From: Oscillospiraceae bacterium | GTDB lineage: Bacteria > Bacillota > Clostridia > Oscillospirales > Ruminococcaceae | DNA: 64,000 nucleotides | Assembly (NCBI GenBank): GCA_017550285.1 | Contig: JAFZPP010000005.1 | Coordinates: forward strand, 36,835-100,834 | Direction: 5' to 3' | Shown here: positions 24,296-32,400 of the stretch, piece after piece | Numbering within the stretch: the first letter of the stretch is position 1 | How the letters are laid out: every line of letters starts with the position of its first letter | Position numbers and translations under genes: made by a program | The notes under the pieces: model-generated | Seen by the model: only the letters and a program-made list of their open reading frames with translations | Told to the model about the DNA's origin: nothing | Database searches by the model: none

Positions 24296-25486
24296 TTATC
24301 TGCGCTGCGAACCGGATTTCCGGTGCAGGACGCAGACGGTTTCGATGCCGGTTGTATGCGGGAACATATCGACCGGCTGAATATCCGTGACGCGGTAACC
24401 CGACTGCACGAGCTGCTTTAAGTCGCGCTCGAGCGTTTCGATCTTGCAGGAAACATAGACGATCCGTTCCGGCAGGAGCGCCGCGGCTGCACGCAGAAAG
24501 GCTGTCGATGCGCCGGCACGCGGCGGGTCCATCAGCAGAACATCGCAGCTGCCGCCTTCCTTTGCCATGCGCTGCATGAACTTTCCGGCATCTTCATTGC
24601 AGAAGCGGATATTCGCAAGCTGATTGCGTCTGGCATTTTCAGCGGCGTCCTTGCAGGCGGAACGGTTCACCTCCACGCCGATGACCTCTGCACCCTGCTT
24701 TGCACAGATCATGCCGATTGTGCCGGTGCCGCAGTAGGCGTCAATGACCGTGACGCCCTCGTGAATTTCCGCCGCCTTGACCGCATAGGCATAGAGCTTT
24801 TCGGTCTGCACGGGATTCACCTGATAAAACGATGCAGGCGAAATACGGAACCGGCAGCCGCAGAGTACATCCTCGATATAGCCCTTGCCTGCGAGCACGA
24901 TGCTGCGGTCGCCGAGTGTCAGCGGGAGTCCGTCCGGACAGATATTCTGCACGATTGTCGTCAGCTCGGGATGCGCCTTTTGCAGCGCCGCGATCAGATT
25001 CTTTTTTGCAGGCAGCATCGGCGCCGCGGTGACGAGCACGAGCATGATCTCGCCGGTCGAAGCGGAGGTGCGGATCAGCGTATGACGCAGCAGACCGCTG
25101 CCCGTCCGGAGATCATAGGGCTGGATTCGGAAGTCGCGCATGAGCTGTTTGAGCGTCCGGATAATCGGTGCGGCGCGGCGGTCTTCCAGCATGCAGTCAT
25201 CGACGGAAACCATTTTCTGTCCCGTGGACTGAAAGATGCCGGAGATGATTTCGCCGCCTCTGCCTCTGCCGTAAACATTCTGCACCTTGCAGCGGTAATA
25301 ATAGGGCTCATCCATTGTAATGATCGGGCGAACTTTTGCAAATTTCGAGAGCATGCGCTCTGCTTTTTCCTGTTTGCGCCTGATCTGTTCGGCATATGGC
25401 TCCGCAAGCTGACATCCGCCGCAGCGCTTGAAGCAGCGGCAGATTTTCTCTCCTGTTTTCGGATCGGTGATAATCTGGCGGTTCAT
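24296..25486 (-). CDS. rlmD: 23S rRNA (uracil-5-)-methyltransferase, RlmD/RumA family
   Basis: A 396-residue SAM-dependent RNA methyltransferase. Cys16, Cys18, Cys22 and Cys25 (CRCFKRCGGC) fit the 4Fe-4S cluster of the RumA group. The catalytic domain has FYQVNP, DAYCGTGTIG for SAM binding, MDPPRAG and the nucleophile cysteine in YVSCKIETLERDL. A separate TRAM domain is not evident, so it is a short member; the substrate uridine (1939 or 747 type, or a tRNA site) cannot be decided. It is the first gene of a five-gene leftward operon. AAGGAG precedes the start. Confidence 0.88.
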   Translation of the reverse strand: MNRQIITDPKTGEKICRCFKRCGGCQLAEPYAEQIRRKQEKAERMLSKFAKVRPIITMDEPYYYRCKVQNVYGRGRGGEIISGIFQSTGQKMVSVDDCMLEDRRAAPIIRTLKQLMRDFRIQPYDLRTGSGLLRHTLIRTSASTGEIMLVLVTAAPMLPAKKNLIAALQKAHPELTTIVQNICPDGLPLTLGDRSIVLAGKGYIEDVLCGCRFRISPASFYQVNPVQTEKLYAYAVKAAEIHEGVTVIDAYCGTGTIGMICAKQGAEVIGVEVNRSACKDAAENARRNQLANIRFCNEDAGKFMQRMAKEGGSCDVLLMDPPRAGASTAFLRAAAALLPERIVYVSCKIETLERDLKQLVQSGYRVTDIQPVDMFPHTTGIETVCVLHRKSGSQRR

Positions 25487-25546
25487 GATCGGTCTCCTTC
25501 CGCGCCGTTAGTTTTCTATACTCTCATTTAACAAAAGTGATTCTGC

Positions 25547-26022
25547 GATAAATCAGAATTTGTCAGGCAGTTCAGGTATTGATCTTGTATTGCTTTCGTC
25601 ATTCTTTCTTTATCATTAGTCCTATCGTAAAATCCGCTGGGCGCGCATGTTTCGCAAAGCGAAACTGCGCAGTTTGCCTGCGGCAAACATGCGGGGCACG
25701 CGAATGCGAGGGGAAGAACCACAGGGAGAGGGAAGTCTTCGCAAACTCAGGTCTCCCCTCTCCCTAAGGTTCTCCCCCTCGCGCTCCCTCATTCCTTATC
25801 CTCTCCTCTCTGGGGCGCGGCTTCTGAGTTGTGCGGAGCTTAGGGGGATAGGGTTCAGGAAAGCGGGGGCTCGGGGGCGAAAACCTAAGGGGAAGGGGGA
25901 ATGTGAGCTTTGCGAACTTCCTCCTTCCACTTGGGTTGTCACCCCCGTTCTGTGGGGGAAAGTGACGCTTATGGTTTTATATGATTGATTGGGAGTGTTA
26001 AGCCGCTAAATTCTGATTTATC
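25547..26022. mobile_element. MITE-like non-coding repeat, copy 1
   Basis: A 476-bp element bounded by perfect 15-bp inverted repeats GATAAATCAGAATTT (25547-25561) and AAATTCTGATTTATC (26008-26022). A second copy lies at 52671-53102 on the same strand. Interior sequence is closely similar, including runs such as AAGGTTCTCCCCC. This copy contains an extra segment of about 54 bases (25647-25700) that folds into two hairpins (GTTTCGC/GCGAAAC, GTTTGC/GGCAAAC). No transposase-size frame is present. TA at the ends would suit an IS630/mariner-type parent; that is inference. Confidence 0.7.
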
Positions 26023-26290
26023 TTGGCAACACAATTCATAAAAGAAACTTTCTTTATAAGTATAGCACATCTTCCCTCAAAACGCAAGCGCGGGCAGGCG
26101 GGGAGCCCCCGCTGGCATTTCGTTTTGCCCCGCGCCGTGCGCGGCTCTCCGCCGCTATCCGAATAGGCGCAGCCCTTGCGATGCTTACAGCCAAGCACTT
26201 GACCGCGTATCAAAGACGAGTATTGAATCTTTTTTTCATGGTGCGATTTTCGGTGCAGAAACAAAAAAACAAAAAATTTTCGTCGGGTGT
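26023..26290. other. Non-coding stretch before the sigma factor gene
   Basis: No gene is supported here. The stretch holds a G+C-rich hairpin (GCGGGGAGCCCCCGC near 26097-26111). A leftward 88-codon frame across it lacks a ribosome site and looks random. Confidence 0.5.
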
Positions 26291-26318
26291 GTTACATTCG
26301 GGGGGATTTTGTCGTCTA
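26291..26318 (+). promoter_or_regulatory. Candidate ECF-type promoter of the sigma/anti-sigma pair
   Basis: GTTACATT (26291-26298) and CGTCTA (26313-26318), with 15 bases between TTACAT and the -10, resemble promoters read by ECF sigma factors. The pair may therefore activate itself. Confidence 0.45.
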
Positions 26319-26351
26319 TATGGGTGAGGGTGAAGAAAGGCGGTGAACATC

Positions 26352-26915
26352 TTGAACGTGAAAGACAGCCAGATCATTGAACAGATCACGGCGCGCGACG
26401 AGCGGGCACTCGATGCGCTGACCGATGCATACGGCAGAATCTGCCGGAAGACCGCGCAGAATATTCTCGGGAATGCTGCCGATGCGGATGAGGTGTTCAA
26501 TGATGCATTGTTTCGGGCATGGAACGCAATTCCGATGAACCCTCCGGCGCATTTGCAGGCGTATCTCATCACCCTCACACGCCGCATTGCGCTCGACCGG
26601 ATCAAAGCCGAAAGCCGTGAAAAGCGCGGCGGCGGAGAGGTTCCGGCTGCGCTCAGTGAGCTGGAAGAATGCATTGCATCCGGCGAGAGCATTGACGCGA
26701 TCCTGAACCGCAATGCGCTCCGCACGGCAATGAACGATTTTCTCGAAACGCTTTCCGACGACAAGCGGCGCATTTTCATCGAGCGGTATACATTTTTATT
26801 GTCTGCCGGTGAGATTGCGCGGCGGCACAGGACAACCGCACCTGCCGTGAAAATGGCGCTCAGCCGGATGCGGAAGGCGCTCAAACAATATCTGGAAGAG
26901 GAGGGATTGCTGTGA
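26352..26915 (+). CDS. RNA polymerase sigma factor, ECF type
   Basis: A 187-residue sigma factor. Region 2 spans about residues 20-90 (NAADADEVFNDALFRAWNAI and AYLITLTRRIALDRIK). Region 4 spans about 125-180, with LSAGEIARRHRTTAPAVKMALSRMRKALK as helix-turn-helix. TTG at 26352 is preferred because GAAAGGCGGTGA, close to a full ribosome site, ends five bases before it; an in-frame GTG at 26343 would overlap that site. It is paralogous to the truncated sigma factor at the left edge. The stop overlaps the next start (GTGA). Confidence 0.88.
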   Translation: MNVKDSQIIEQITARDERALDALTDAYGRICRKTAQNILGNAADADEVFNDALFRAWNAIPMNPPAHLQAYLITLTRRIALDRIKAESREKRGGGEVPAALSELEECIASGESIDAILNRNALRTAMNDFLETLSDDKRRIFIERYTFLLSAGEIARRHRTTAPAVKMALSRMRKALKQYLEEEGLL

Positions 26916-28123
26916 AAGCGAAGGATTTGCTTGATATCATGGGCGAAATCGACGCCGGTCTCATAGAGGATGCAGCCGGTACGGCGGAAAACAGTACACC
27001 GGTCATCAGCCGCCTCAGCCGTTACGGCGCGGTCGCTGCGGCAATCGGCATCGTCAGCATCAGCGTCTATGCGATTTACAGCGTTGTGCGCGACGGCATC
27101 GTCCAGACGCAGGCGCCGCAGTCCGGATACACAAGCTCTGCCGATTCCGGAGAGACCGGCATCACCTCGGGCACGCAGTCCGGTACGGCGACCACACAGC
27201 GGACGCTCCCGACTGATCTCTATGTCATCGAAACGCTCGAATCTACAACCACAACCACGACCGAAAAAACGCTGCCGTTTCCGGCGGATGAAGAAATGCC
27301 GGATGCATCGCTTGAGCAGGAGATCGGCGACCGGTTCCTCGTGAATGATCTTTCGCAGAGCGGTGTGATTGCCATGACCGTGCAGAAGGCGGAGGCTTTT
27401 GATTCGCTGGAGGCAGCCGGTCTGACAGAAAACGATCTGATGCAAAGCTACCGCGAAGGCTATTCCATTTCGCAGGTTCACGCATCCAGCGGACACGGAA
27501 TAAACAAAGAGGAATGCACATATGCTGAGTATTGCAAGGATGAACGGGCTTTCGGGCTCAGTATGATTAAATATGCAGACGTTCTGGCAAATCCCGAAAA
27601 CTTCCGGTTTATCCGGCTGACGCTCAAAATCGAAAACATCAATGCGATTTCCGGTCTGCCGTCATTCTGGAATCAGTGCCGTTTTTCCGTAAATCCTGAA
27701 AAAACAAGTCTTGCCGACGGCTTTAATCCGTTTACAGATGATTATACGGTCGATCCGGATTTTGCACGCGACACTGACTTCGACATCACGAATATGAATT
27801 TTACACTGCACATGGATTTTGAACGGTCATATTCAAACTGCATCCGTTCGCCGATCGCATATTCCAGCCTGAGCGGGCAGGCATATGACGATATCTACCG
27901 CATGGAATGGTTCTCTCTGGAACCGGGCACGGCGATTACGGCGGAGATCGGCACATTCGTGCCGAAAACCTATACAGAGGAGCTGGATGATGCGTTTGTT
28001 CCGGATAACTGGGATGCGAACATCCCGTTCGGAGAAGACCTGCTTCAGCGCTGGTATTTCGGTGTGGGCGGTATCTCCAGACCGCACGTTGACCTGCATT
28101 TTGACAATCCCGAAAACGGATAA
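26912..28123 (+). CDS. Probable membrane anti-sigma factor
   Basis: A 403-residue single-pass membrane protein starting with GTG inside the sigma stop (GTGA overlap). The short cytoplasmic N-terminus (MKAKDLLDIMGEID) is like that of the anti-sigma candidate at 415-1917. The membrane helix is at about 44-62 (AVAAAIGIVSISVYAIYSV). A Thr/Ser-rich linker follows (near residues 75-125), then an external domain of about 280 residues with no recognised motif. The role is inferred from coupling and topology. A strong terminator follows. Confidence 0.65.
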   Translation: MKAKDLLDIMGEIDAGLIEDAAGTAENSTPVISRLSRYGAVAAAIGIVSISVYAIYSVVRDGIVQTQAPQSGYTSSADSGETGITSGTQSGTATTQRTLPTDLYVIETLESTTTTTTEKTLPFPADEEMPDASLEQEIGDRFLVNDLSQSGVIAMTVQKAEAFDSLEAAGLTENDLMQSYREGYSISQVHASSGHGINKEECTYAEYCKDERAFGLSMIKYADVLANPENFRFIRLTLKIENINAISGLPSFWNQCRFSVNPEKTSLADGFNPFTDDYTVDPDFARDTDFDITNMNFTLHMDFERSYSNCIRSPIAYSSLSGQAYDDIYRMEWFSLEPGTAITAEIGTFVPKTYTEELDDAFVPDNWDANIPFGEDLLQRWYFGVGGISRPHVDLHFDNPENG

Positions 28124-28144
28124 TCCGATTCAATACACCCTTCT

Positions 28145-28181
28145 GCCGCATGGAAAGCCAATCTATGCGGCAACTTTTTTT
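28145..28181 (+). terminator. Terminator of the second sigma/anti-sigma pair
   Basis: GCCGCAT and ATGCGGC pair around 13 bases, followed by AACTTTTTTTT. Confidence 0.8.
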
Positions 28182-28261
28182 ACCCTGCGAAAACTGTTGC
28201 CGAGTTTGCCGAAATGACACTGCACCATGAAACATCGCGGATACCGCCGGTTCACAGAATA

Positions 28262-28297
28262 AAAGCCGCGGAGCTTATGATTACGCTTCGCGGCTTT
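28262..28297 (-). terminator. Terminator of the diguanylate cyclase gene
   Basis: AAAGCCGCGGAGC pairs with GCTTCGCGGCTTT (one mismatch). On the minus strand TTTTATT follows. It begins ten bases after the stop codon at 28307. Confidence 0.6.
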
Positions 28298-28306
28298 GCT
28301 TTGTAT

Positions 28307-30280
28307 TCAGGCTCCTGCTCCCGCTAGGGGTTTGGCAGGCGGCTGTTTCAGATATTTGGAAGGATTCTTCTTCTTTTTCTCCTCATACATCCGGTTATCG
28401 GCGACGGAAATCAGCTGGAAGATTGTACTGTCCTTCGGCGGAATGGTGATGCACGCGCCGAGGCTGACGCTCAGCTGATACTCCTGACCGGAATTGCGGT
28501 TGCAGATTTCGAGATTCGACATAATCTTGTCGCGCAGCGCAACCGCCTTCTCCTCGCTGTAATCGACACCGAAGATGAAGAATTCGTCACCGCCGAAGCG
28601 GCAGGCGATCTCGCCGTGACGGCAGGCTTCCTGCAAGACCGAGGCGATGCTGCGGATTGCGTGGTCGCCGACCTTATGACCGTAATTGTCATTGATTGTT
28701 TTCAGCCCGTCCATATCCGCGAACATGACCATAACCGTCCTGCGCTCTTCGATGCAGGTTTCAAAAATCTCCTGCGTGCAGCGCTTGAAGCCGTTGCGGT
28801 TGTAGATGCCGGTCAGCGAATCAATCGCATAGAGCTTGTCGAGCTCCTGCACAATTTCATCGAGACAGAGCAGCTTGCGGAAGTTTTCAAGCGTATTGCT
28901 GATATTGATGCTCCACGAATGGAACAGCGCACTGTCCAGCGGGAATGCAGAATTGACAATCGCAAAATAACCGAGGCAGCGCTCACGGAAATGCAGCGGC
29001 ACAAAATACATATTGCGCGTTTTGTCGGAATTCAGGCGCAGGCGCGGGAGAATATCCTGCGAGATAAAGCTCTTGTCCTGATGAAATTTGCCGTCATAGT
29101 AGGAGAGCGGCATCAGGATGCGGTCGGAATAGCCCTTTGTGATATAGGAATCGGCGGGCATCTGACCGGTATAGCCGACCTCCTGCTGAATCTGTCTCGT
29201 ATGCCAGTTGTCATTGAGGCAGAGATAAAATTCCTCGCATTTCGTTTTGAGCACAAAGCTCTTGAGCGCATTGATATACTCATCGAAATCATCGCATTCC
29301 ACGAGCGAGCACGCCATTTGATCATTGCGCGAAATATCGCGGAGCGTGGATTCGGTCATCTGGAAGCTGCGCTTCTTATACGCAGTGATATCCTCGGTAT
29401 CGGCAGGCTTGCAGCCGCAGCTCTCCGAGAAGATCGGCACCGCACTGAGCTCTGTCAGGCGCGGCAGCTGCTCTCCCGCAACGTGGCGGCAGATGATCTC
29501 GCAGGCAAGCGCGCCGGACTGCGCCAGCGGACGCTCAACCGTTGTCAGTGCCGGAGAGAAATTCCTTGCGTGGAAAATATTATCAAAGCCCGAGACCAGT
29601 ACATGCTCCGGACAGTGGATGCCGTTTTCCTCGAGCGTCAGCACCGCGGAGATTGCCATGGCATCGTTTGCGCAGACAATCGCCTCCGGAAATTCCAGAT
29701 CGGACTGCAAAAAGCTCTCGATTGCGCGTCTGCCGTCCTTTGCACGGAATGTGCCGTGATAGACGCGCTGCGGCTCCAGCAGGATATCATGCTCCTGAAG
29801 CACCTTGGAGAACGCTTCAAAGCGCTCCATGCTCTCGGTATTGGTATCCGGACCGGAAATATAGTTCAGGCGGCGGACGCCGTGTGCTTCGATCAGGTGC
29901 CGTGTGATCTGTTCCATTGCCTCTGCATTGCGGATGCCGATATGGTAGAGGTCGCCGAGCTCGCGGTCGATGCTGACCGCCGGAATCCCTGCCGCACGGA
30001 TGCGCGGATAGAGATTCTCCTCCGCCAGCGCGCCGGAGAAGGTATTGGTCAGCAAAATGACACCGTCGAACAGCGAAAAGTTCGGCAGCTCAAAGATATT
30101 ATATTCACCCTGATCATATTTCGGATTGGCAAGAATACCGCCGAACGCAATGAAATGTGCAATGTTCACATGATGCTGTGCGGCGTAACGGTGGATTCCG
30201 CGCAGGATCGCCTGCTGATATTCTTCATCAATACCGGATGCAATCACGGCAATCGTCAGCTCTGAACGGTTATTGGGCAT
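28307..30280 (-). CDS. Cytosolic diguanylate cyclase with LacI-type sensor domain
   Basis: A 657-residue protein that should make cyclic di-GMP. Residues 5-290 form a periplasmic-binding-protein fold of the LacI/GalR type (IAVIASGIDEEYQQAILRGI, GVILLTNTF, CANDAMAISAVLTLEENG, LVSGFDNI). There is no signal peptide and no DNA-binding helix-turn-helix in front. A GAF-like region follows (about 320-480). The GGDEF domain (about 490-640) has the intact active site RFGGDEF near residue 563 and DSLTGIYNRNGF at its start. The inhibitory site reads RHGE instead of RxxD. The protein may couple an intracellular sugar-like ligand to c-di-GMP; the ligand is unknown. Confidence 0.9.
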   Translation of the reverse strand: MPNNRSELTIAVIASGIDEEYQQAILRGIHRYAAQHHVNIAHFIAFGGILANPKYDQGEYNIFELPNFSLFDGVILLTNTFSGALAEENLYPRIRAAGIPAVSIDRELGDLYHIGIRNAEAMEQITRHLIEAHGVRRLNYISGPDTNTESMERFEAFSKVLQEHDILLEPQRVYHGTFRAKDGRRAIESFLQSDLEFPEAIVCANDAMAISAVLTLEENGIHCPEHVLVSGFDNIFHARNFSPALTTVERPLAQSGALACEIICRHVAGEQLPRLTELSAVPIFSESCGCKPADTEDITAYKKRSFQMTESTLRDISRNDQMACSLVECDDFDEYINALKSFVLKTKCEEFYLCLNDNWHTRQIQQEVGYTGQMPADSYITKGYSDRILMPLSYYDGKFHQDKSFISQDILPRLRLNSDKTRNMYFVPLHFRERCLGYFAIVNSAFPLDSALFHSWSINISNTLENFRKLLCLDEIVQELDKLYAIDSLTGIYNRNGFKRCTQEIFETCIEERRTVMVMFADMDGLKTINDNYGHKVGDHAIRSIASVLQEACRHGEIACRFGGDEFFIFGVDYSEEKAVALRDKIMSNLEICNRNSGQEYQLSVSLGACITIPPKDSTIFQLISVADNRMYEEKKKKNPSKYLKQPPAKPLAGAGA

Positions 30281-30396
30281 AGATTCACCTCATATCGCTG
30301 CCGTTCCGGAAGGTCGGGCAGAAGGAATAGCTTGTGCCGGTTACTGCGACGAAATGCTGAGAAATTTGCACAAATATTCTATTAACATACAAATTT
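30281..30396 (-). other. Leader region of the diguanylate cyclase gene
   Basis: About 110 untranslated bases separate the promoter from the start codon. GAGGTG stands before the ATG. No riboswitch fold that I recognise is present, and no gene is seen in 30426-30590 either. Confidence 0.4.
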
Positions 30397-30425
30397 ATTA
30401 TAGCACCTTCGGCTGAATTTGTCAA
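30397..30425 (-). promoter_or_regulatory. Full-consensus sigma-A promoter of the diguanylate cyclase gene
   Basis: On the minus strand a perfect TTGACA (30425-30420), 17 bases, and a perfect TATAAT (30402-30397). Expression should be strong unless repressed. Confidence 0.8.
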
Positions 30426-30595
30426 GTTTTTTCGGGGTGATCTGTTGAATTTAGCAATCTCACGGTTTTTAAGCCGGAGATTTGTGCAGCCTGCCGAACC
30501 GGAAAGTTGTACGGAAGAAATGTCTGATTTTACAGACAAGCAGTGCAATTTGTGCAAACAGGATATAAAATGACAGTTCATATCACAATCCTGCA

Positions 30596-30624
30596 TTGCA
30601 ATCGGTATTGCCGTGTGCTATAAT
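30596..30624 (+). promoter_or_regulatory. Promoter of the ncRNA
   Basis: TTGCAA (30596-30601), 17 bases, TATAAT (30619-30624), facing right, opposite to both flanking genes. Confidence 0.7.
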
Positions 30625-30629
30625 AAAAT

Positions 30630-30808
30630 TGCAGATGAGAGATACCCCTCATTTCCGCACCAAGAACGACATGCAGATGAACGGTTTTTTCAGCCGCCCC
30701 TCTCGCTGAAAGCCCTCTCCTTTCCCGAAGCGTCTGCATGAACCGGAGCAAATGCCGGTACACATTTGCTCCTCTGAAAATCACTGCTCAGGCGGTGATT
30801 TTTCTTTT
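30630..30808 (+). ncRNA. Structured non-coding RNA candidate, about 180 bases
   Basis: The transcript is bounded by the promoter at 30596-30624 and a terminator AAATCAC / GTGATTT + TTTCTTTT (30778-30808). It holds a long-range helix CATGCAGA (30670-30677) with TCTGCATG (30733-30740). Inside that is TTTCAGC (30688-30694) with GCTGAAA (30705-30711). A separate perfect 9-bp hairpin follows (GGAGCAAAT 30745-30753, ATTTGCTCC 30764-30772). Unpaired segments are C/T rich (ACCCCTCA, CGCCCCTCTC, CCCTCTCCTTTCCC), able to pair with GA-rich ribosome sites. It does not fit 6S, SRP, tmRNA or RNase P as I know them. Confidence 0.65.
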
Positions 30809-30845
30809 GCATACGATTGCCTGCCGTACAGACAGCATAACAAAA

Positions 30846-30878
30846 GATGCCGGATCACATACATCCGGCATCTTTTTT
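30846..30878. terminator. Bidirectional terminator between ncRNA and spoIVA
   Basis: GATGCCGGAT and ATCCGGCATC form a perfect 10-bp stem, with TTTTTT on the right and AAAA on the left, so it can stop both the ncRNA and the leftward spoIVA transcript. Confidence 0.8.
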
Positions 30879-30901
30879 GTACAAGTGCTGTACAACTTAA
30901 T

Positions 30902-32374
30902 TTATAGAATCAGGCAGATCAGACCGCTGCATCCCTCGTTGATGACACGCTCCAGCGTCTCCTGCAATTTCAGGCGCGCCTCCGCAGGCATCTTGCCGAG
31001 CTTGGCATGCAGTCCTTCATTGACCAGCTCGTGCAGCGATTTGCCGAAGATGTTGGATTCCCAGATTTTCGCCGGATTCTCTTCAAATTCGCGGAGCAGA
31101 TAGAGCACCAGCTCTTCGCTTTGCTTCTCGCTGCCGACAATCGGGCTGACGGTCGTCTGAATCCCCGCCTTCATGATGTGGAGCGAGGGCGCCGAGGCAC
31201 GCAGCCGGACACCGTATCTGCCGCCCTGCCGGATCATTTCCGGTTCCTCGAGCGTCAGCTCACCTGCTTCGGGCATGATGATGCCGTAGCCGGTTGCCTC
31301 CGCCTCCTCGAGTGCCGGACGGATGCGCTCATATTCCTTCCGGATGCGCGAAAGCTCCAGCAGCACCGGAAAGAGCTCGTTTTCGCTGCGGATGCCGATG
31401 CCGGTCTCCTCACCGAGAATCTGATAAAACAGCGCCGGATCGAGCGTCAGCCGCAGAATGACATTGCCCGTGCCGAGCGCGATCTGCCGGATCGCTGCCT
31501 CCTGCACATAGGGGCATTTCTGCAAGCGGGCGGGCAGTCCGCGGACATCCTGCATGACGGCTAGTCCCTGTGCCGCCTGCCGCACCGCATCAAAGACGGC
31601 ACTCCGGAGCCAGTGCCCTTTTTCGAGCGCGGGCAGCCAGCCTGCCGTCTCGACGCTGACCTCGCGGATCGGGAACATATCGAGCAGACGCGACAGAATC
31701 TGCCGGATTGTCTCCTCATCGAGCGTAAGGCAGCTGACCGGCAGCACCGGCGCATGATACTGTGCTTCGAGTTCGGATGCGAGCGCCTGCGCCTCGGGAT
31801 TTTCCGGCGTGACGCAGTTGAGCAGGACGACAAACGGCTTGCCGAGTGCCTGCAATTCCGAGATGACGCGCTCCTCCGCCGCGGCATATTCCGCGCGGGG
31901 AATATCGGTCACGGAACCGTCCGTCGTGACGACGAGCCCGACCGTCGCATGCTCATTGATGACCTTCTGCGTGCCGATCTCTGCCGCCATGTTGAAGGGA
32001 ACCTCCTCATCAAACCACGGCGTCTTGACCATGCGCGGCGCTTCCGCTTCAATATAGCCGAGACTGCTCGGGACGATATATCCGACGCAGTCGATCATCC
32101 TGACAGCGCACTGTGCGCCCTCCGGCAGTGTGATCTCAACGGCTGTCTCGGGGACAAATTTCGGCTCCGTCGTCATGATTGTTCTGCCGCCGGCGCTCTG
32201 CGGCAGCTCATCGGTTGCGCGGTCGCGCCGTGCATCATCGGTAATATTCGGAATGACGAGCGCTTCCATAAACCGTTTGATCAGCGTGGATTTTCCCGTG
32301 CGGACCGGTCCCACGACACCGATATAGATATCGCCGTTTGTCCGGCGTGCGATATCTGCATAAATATCAGCCAT
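30902..32374 (-). CDS. spoIVA: Stage IV sporulation protein A, spore-coat ATPase
   Basis: A 490-residue protein, close to the 492 residues of the Bacillus subtilis protein. SpoIVA polymerises on the forespore outer membrane using ATP and forms the coat basement layer. The N-terminal ATPase has Walker A GVVGPVRTGKSTLIKRF (about 19-35) and the conserved stretch RRDRATDELPQSAGG. The C-terminal part ends in GCSGLICLIL. The start at 32374 has GGAGGAG seven bases upstream; the frame is open ten codons further. The sipL gene lies 26 bases upstream in the same direction. The gene shows that the organism is, or descends from, a spore former. Confidence 0.95.
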   Translation of the reverse strand: MADIYADIARRTNGDIYIGVVGPVRTGKSTLIKRFMEALVIPNITDDARRDRATDELPQSAGGRTIMTTEPKFVPETAVEITLPEGAQCAVRMIDCVGYIVPSSLGYIEAEAPRMVKTPWFDEEVPFNMAAEIGTQKVINEHATVGLVVTTDGSVTDIPRAEYAAAEERVISELQALGKPFVVLLNCVTPENPEAQALASELEAQYHAPVLPVSCLTLDEETIRQILSRLLDMFPIREVSVETAGWLPALEKGHWLRSAVFDAVRQAAQGLAVMQDVRGLPARLQKCPYVQEAAIRQIALGTGNVILRLTLDPALFYQILGEETGIGIRSENELFPVLLELSRIRKEYERIRPALEEAEATGYGIIMPEAGELTLEEPEMIRQGGRYGVRLRASAPSLHIMKAGIQTTVSPIVGSEKQSEELVLYLLREFEENPAKIWESNIFGKSLHELVNEGLHAKLGKMPAEARLKLQETLERVINEGCSGLICLIL

Positions 32375-32400
32375 AGCTTTCTCCTCCGTATTATCATGCA

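Noticed and set aside
25998..26264. Leftward 88-codon frame next to the MITE copy
   Set aside because: It runs into the terminal repeat, lacks a ribosome site and has random-looking cysteine and arginine content.
28616..30265. Rightward frame of 549 codons across the diguanylate cyclase gene
   Set aside because: Antisense shadow of a well-supported gene; no start signal. The frame at 34094-35578 over htrA is rejected for the same reason.
30630..30808. Identification of the ncRNA as 6S RNA
   Set aside because: The size fits, but 6S RNA has one long closing stem with a central bubble; here the helices are separate hairpins and one enclosed domain.
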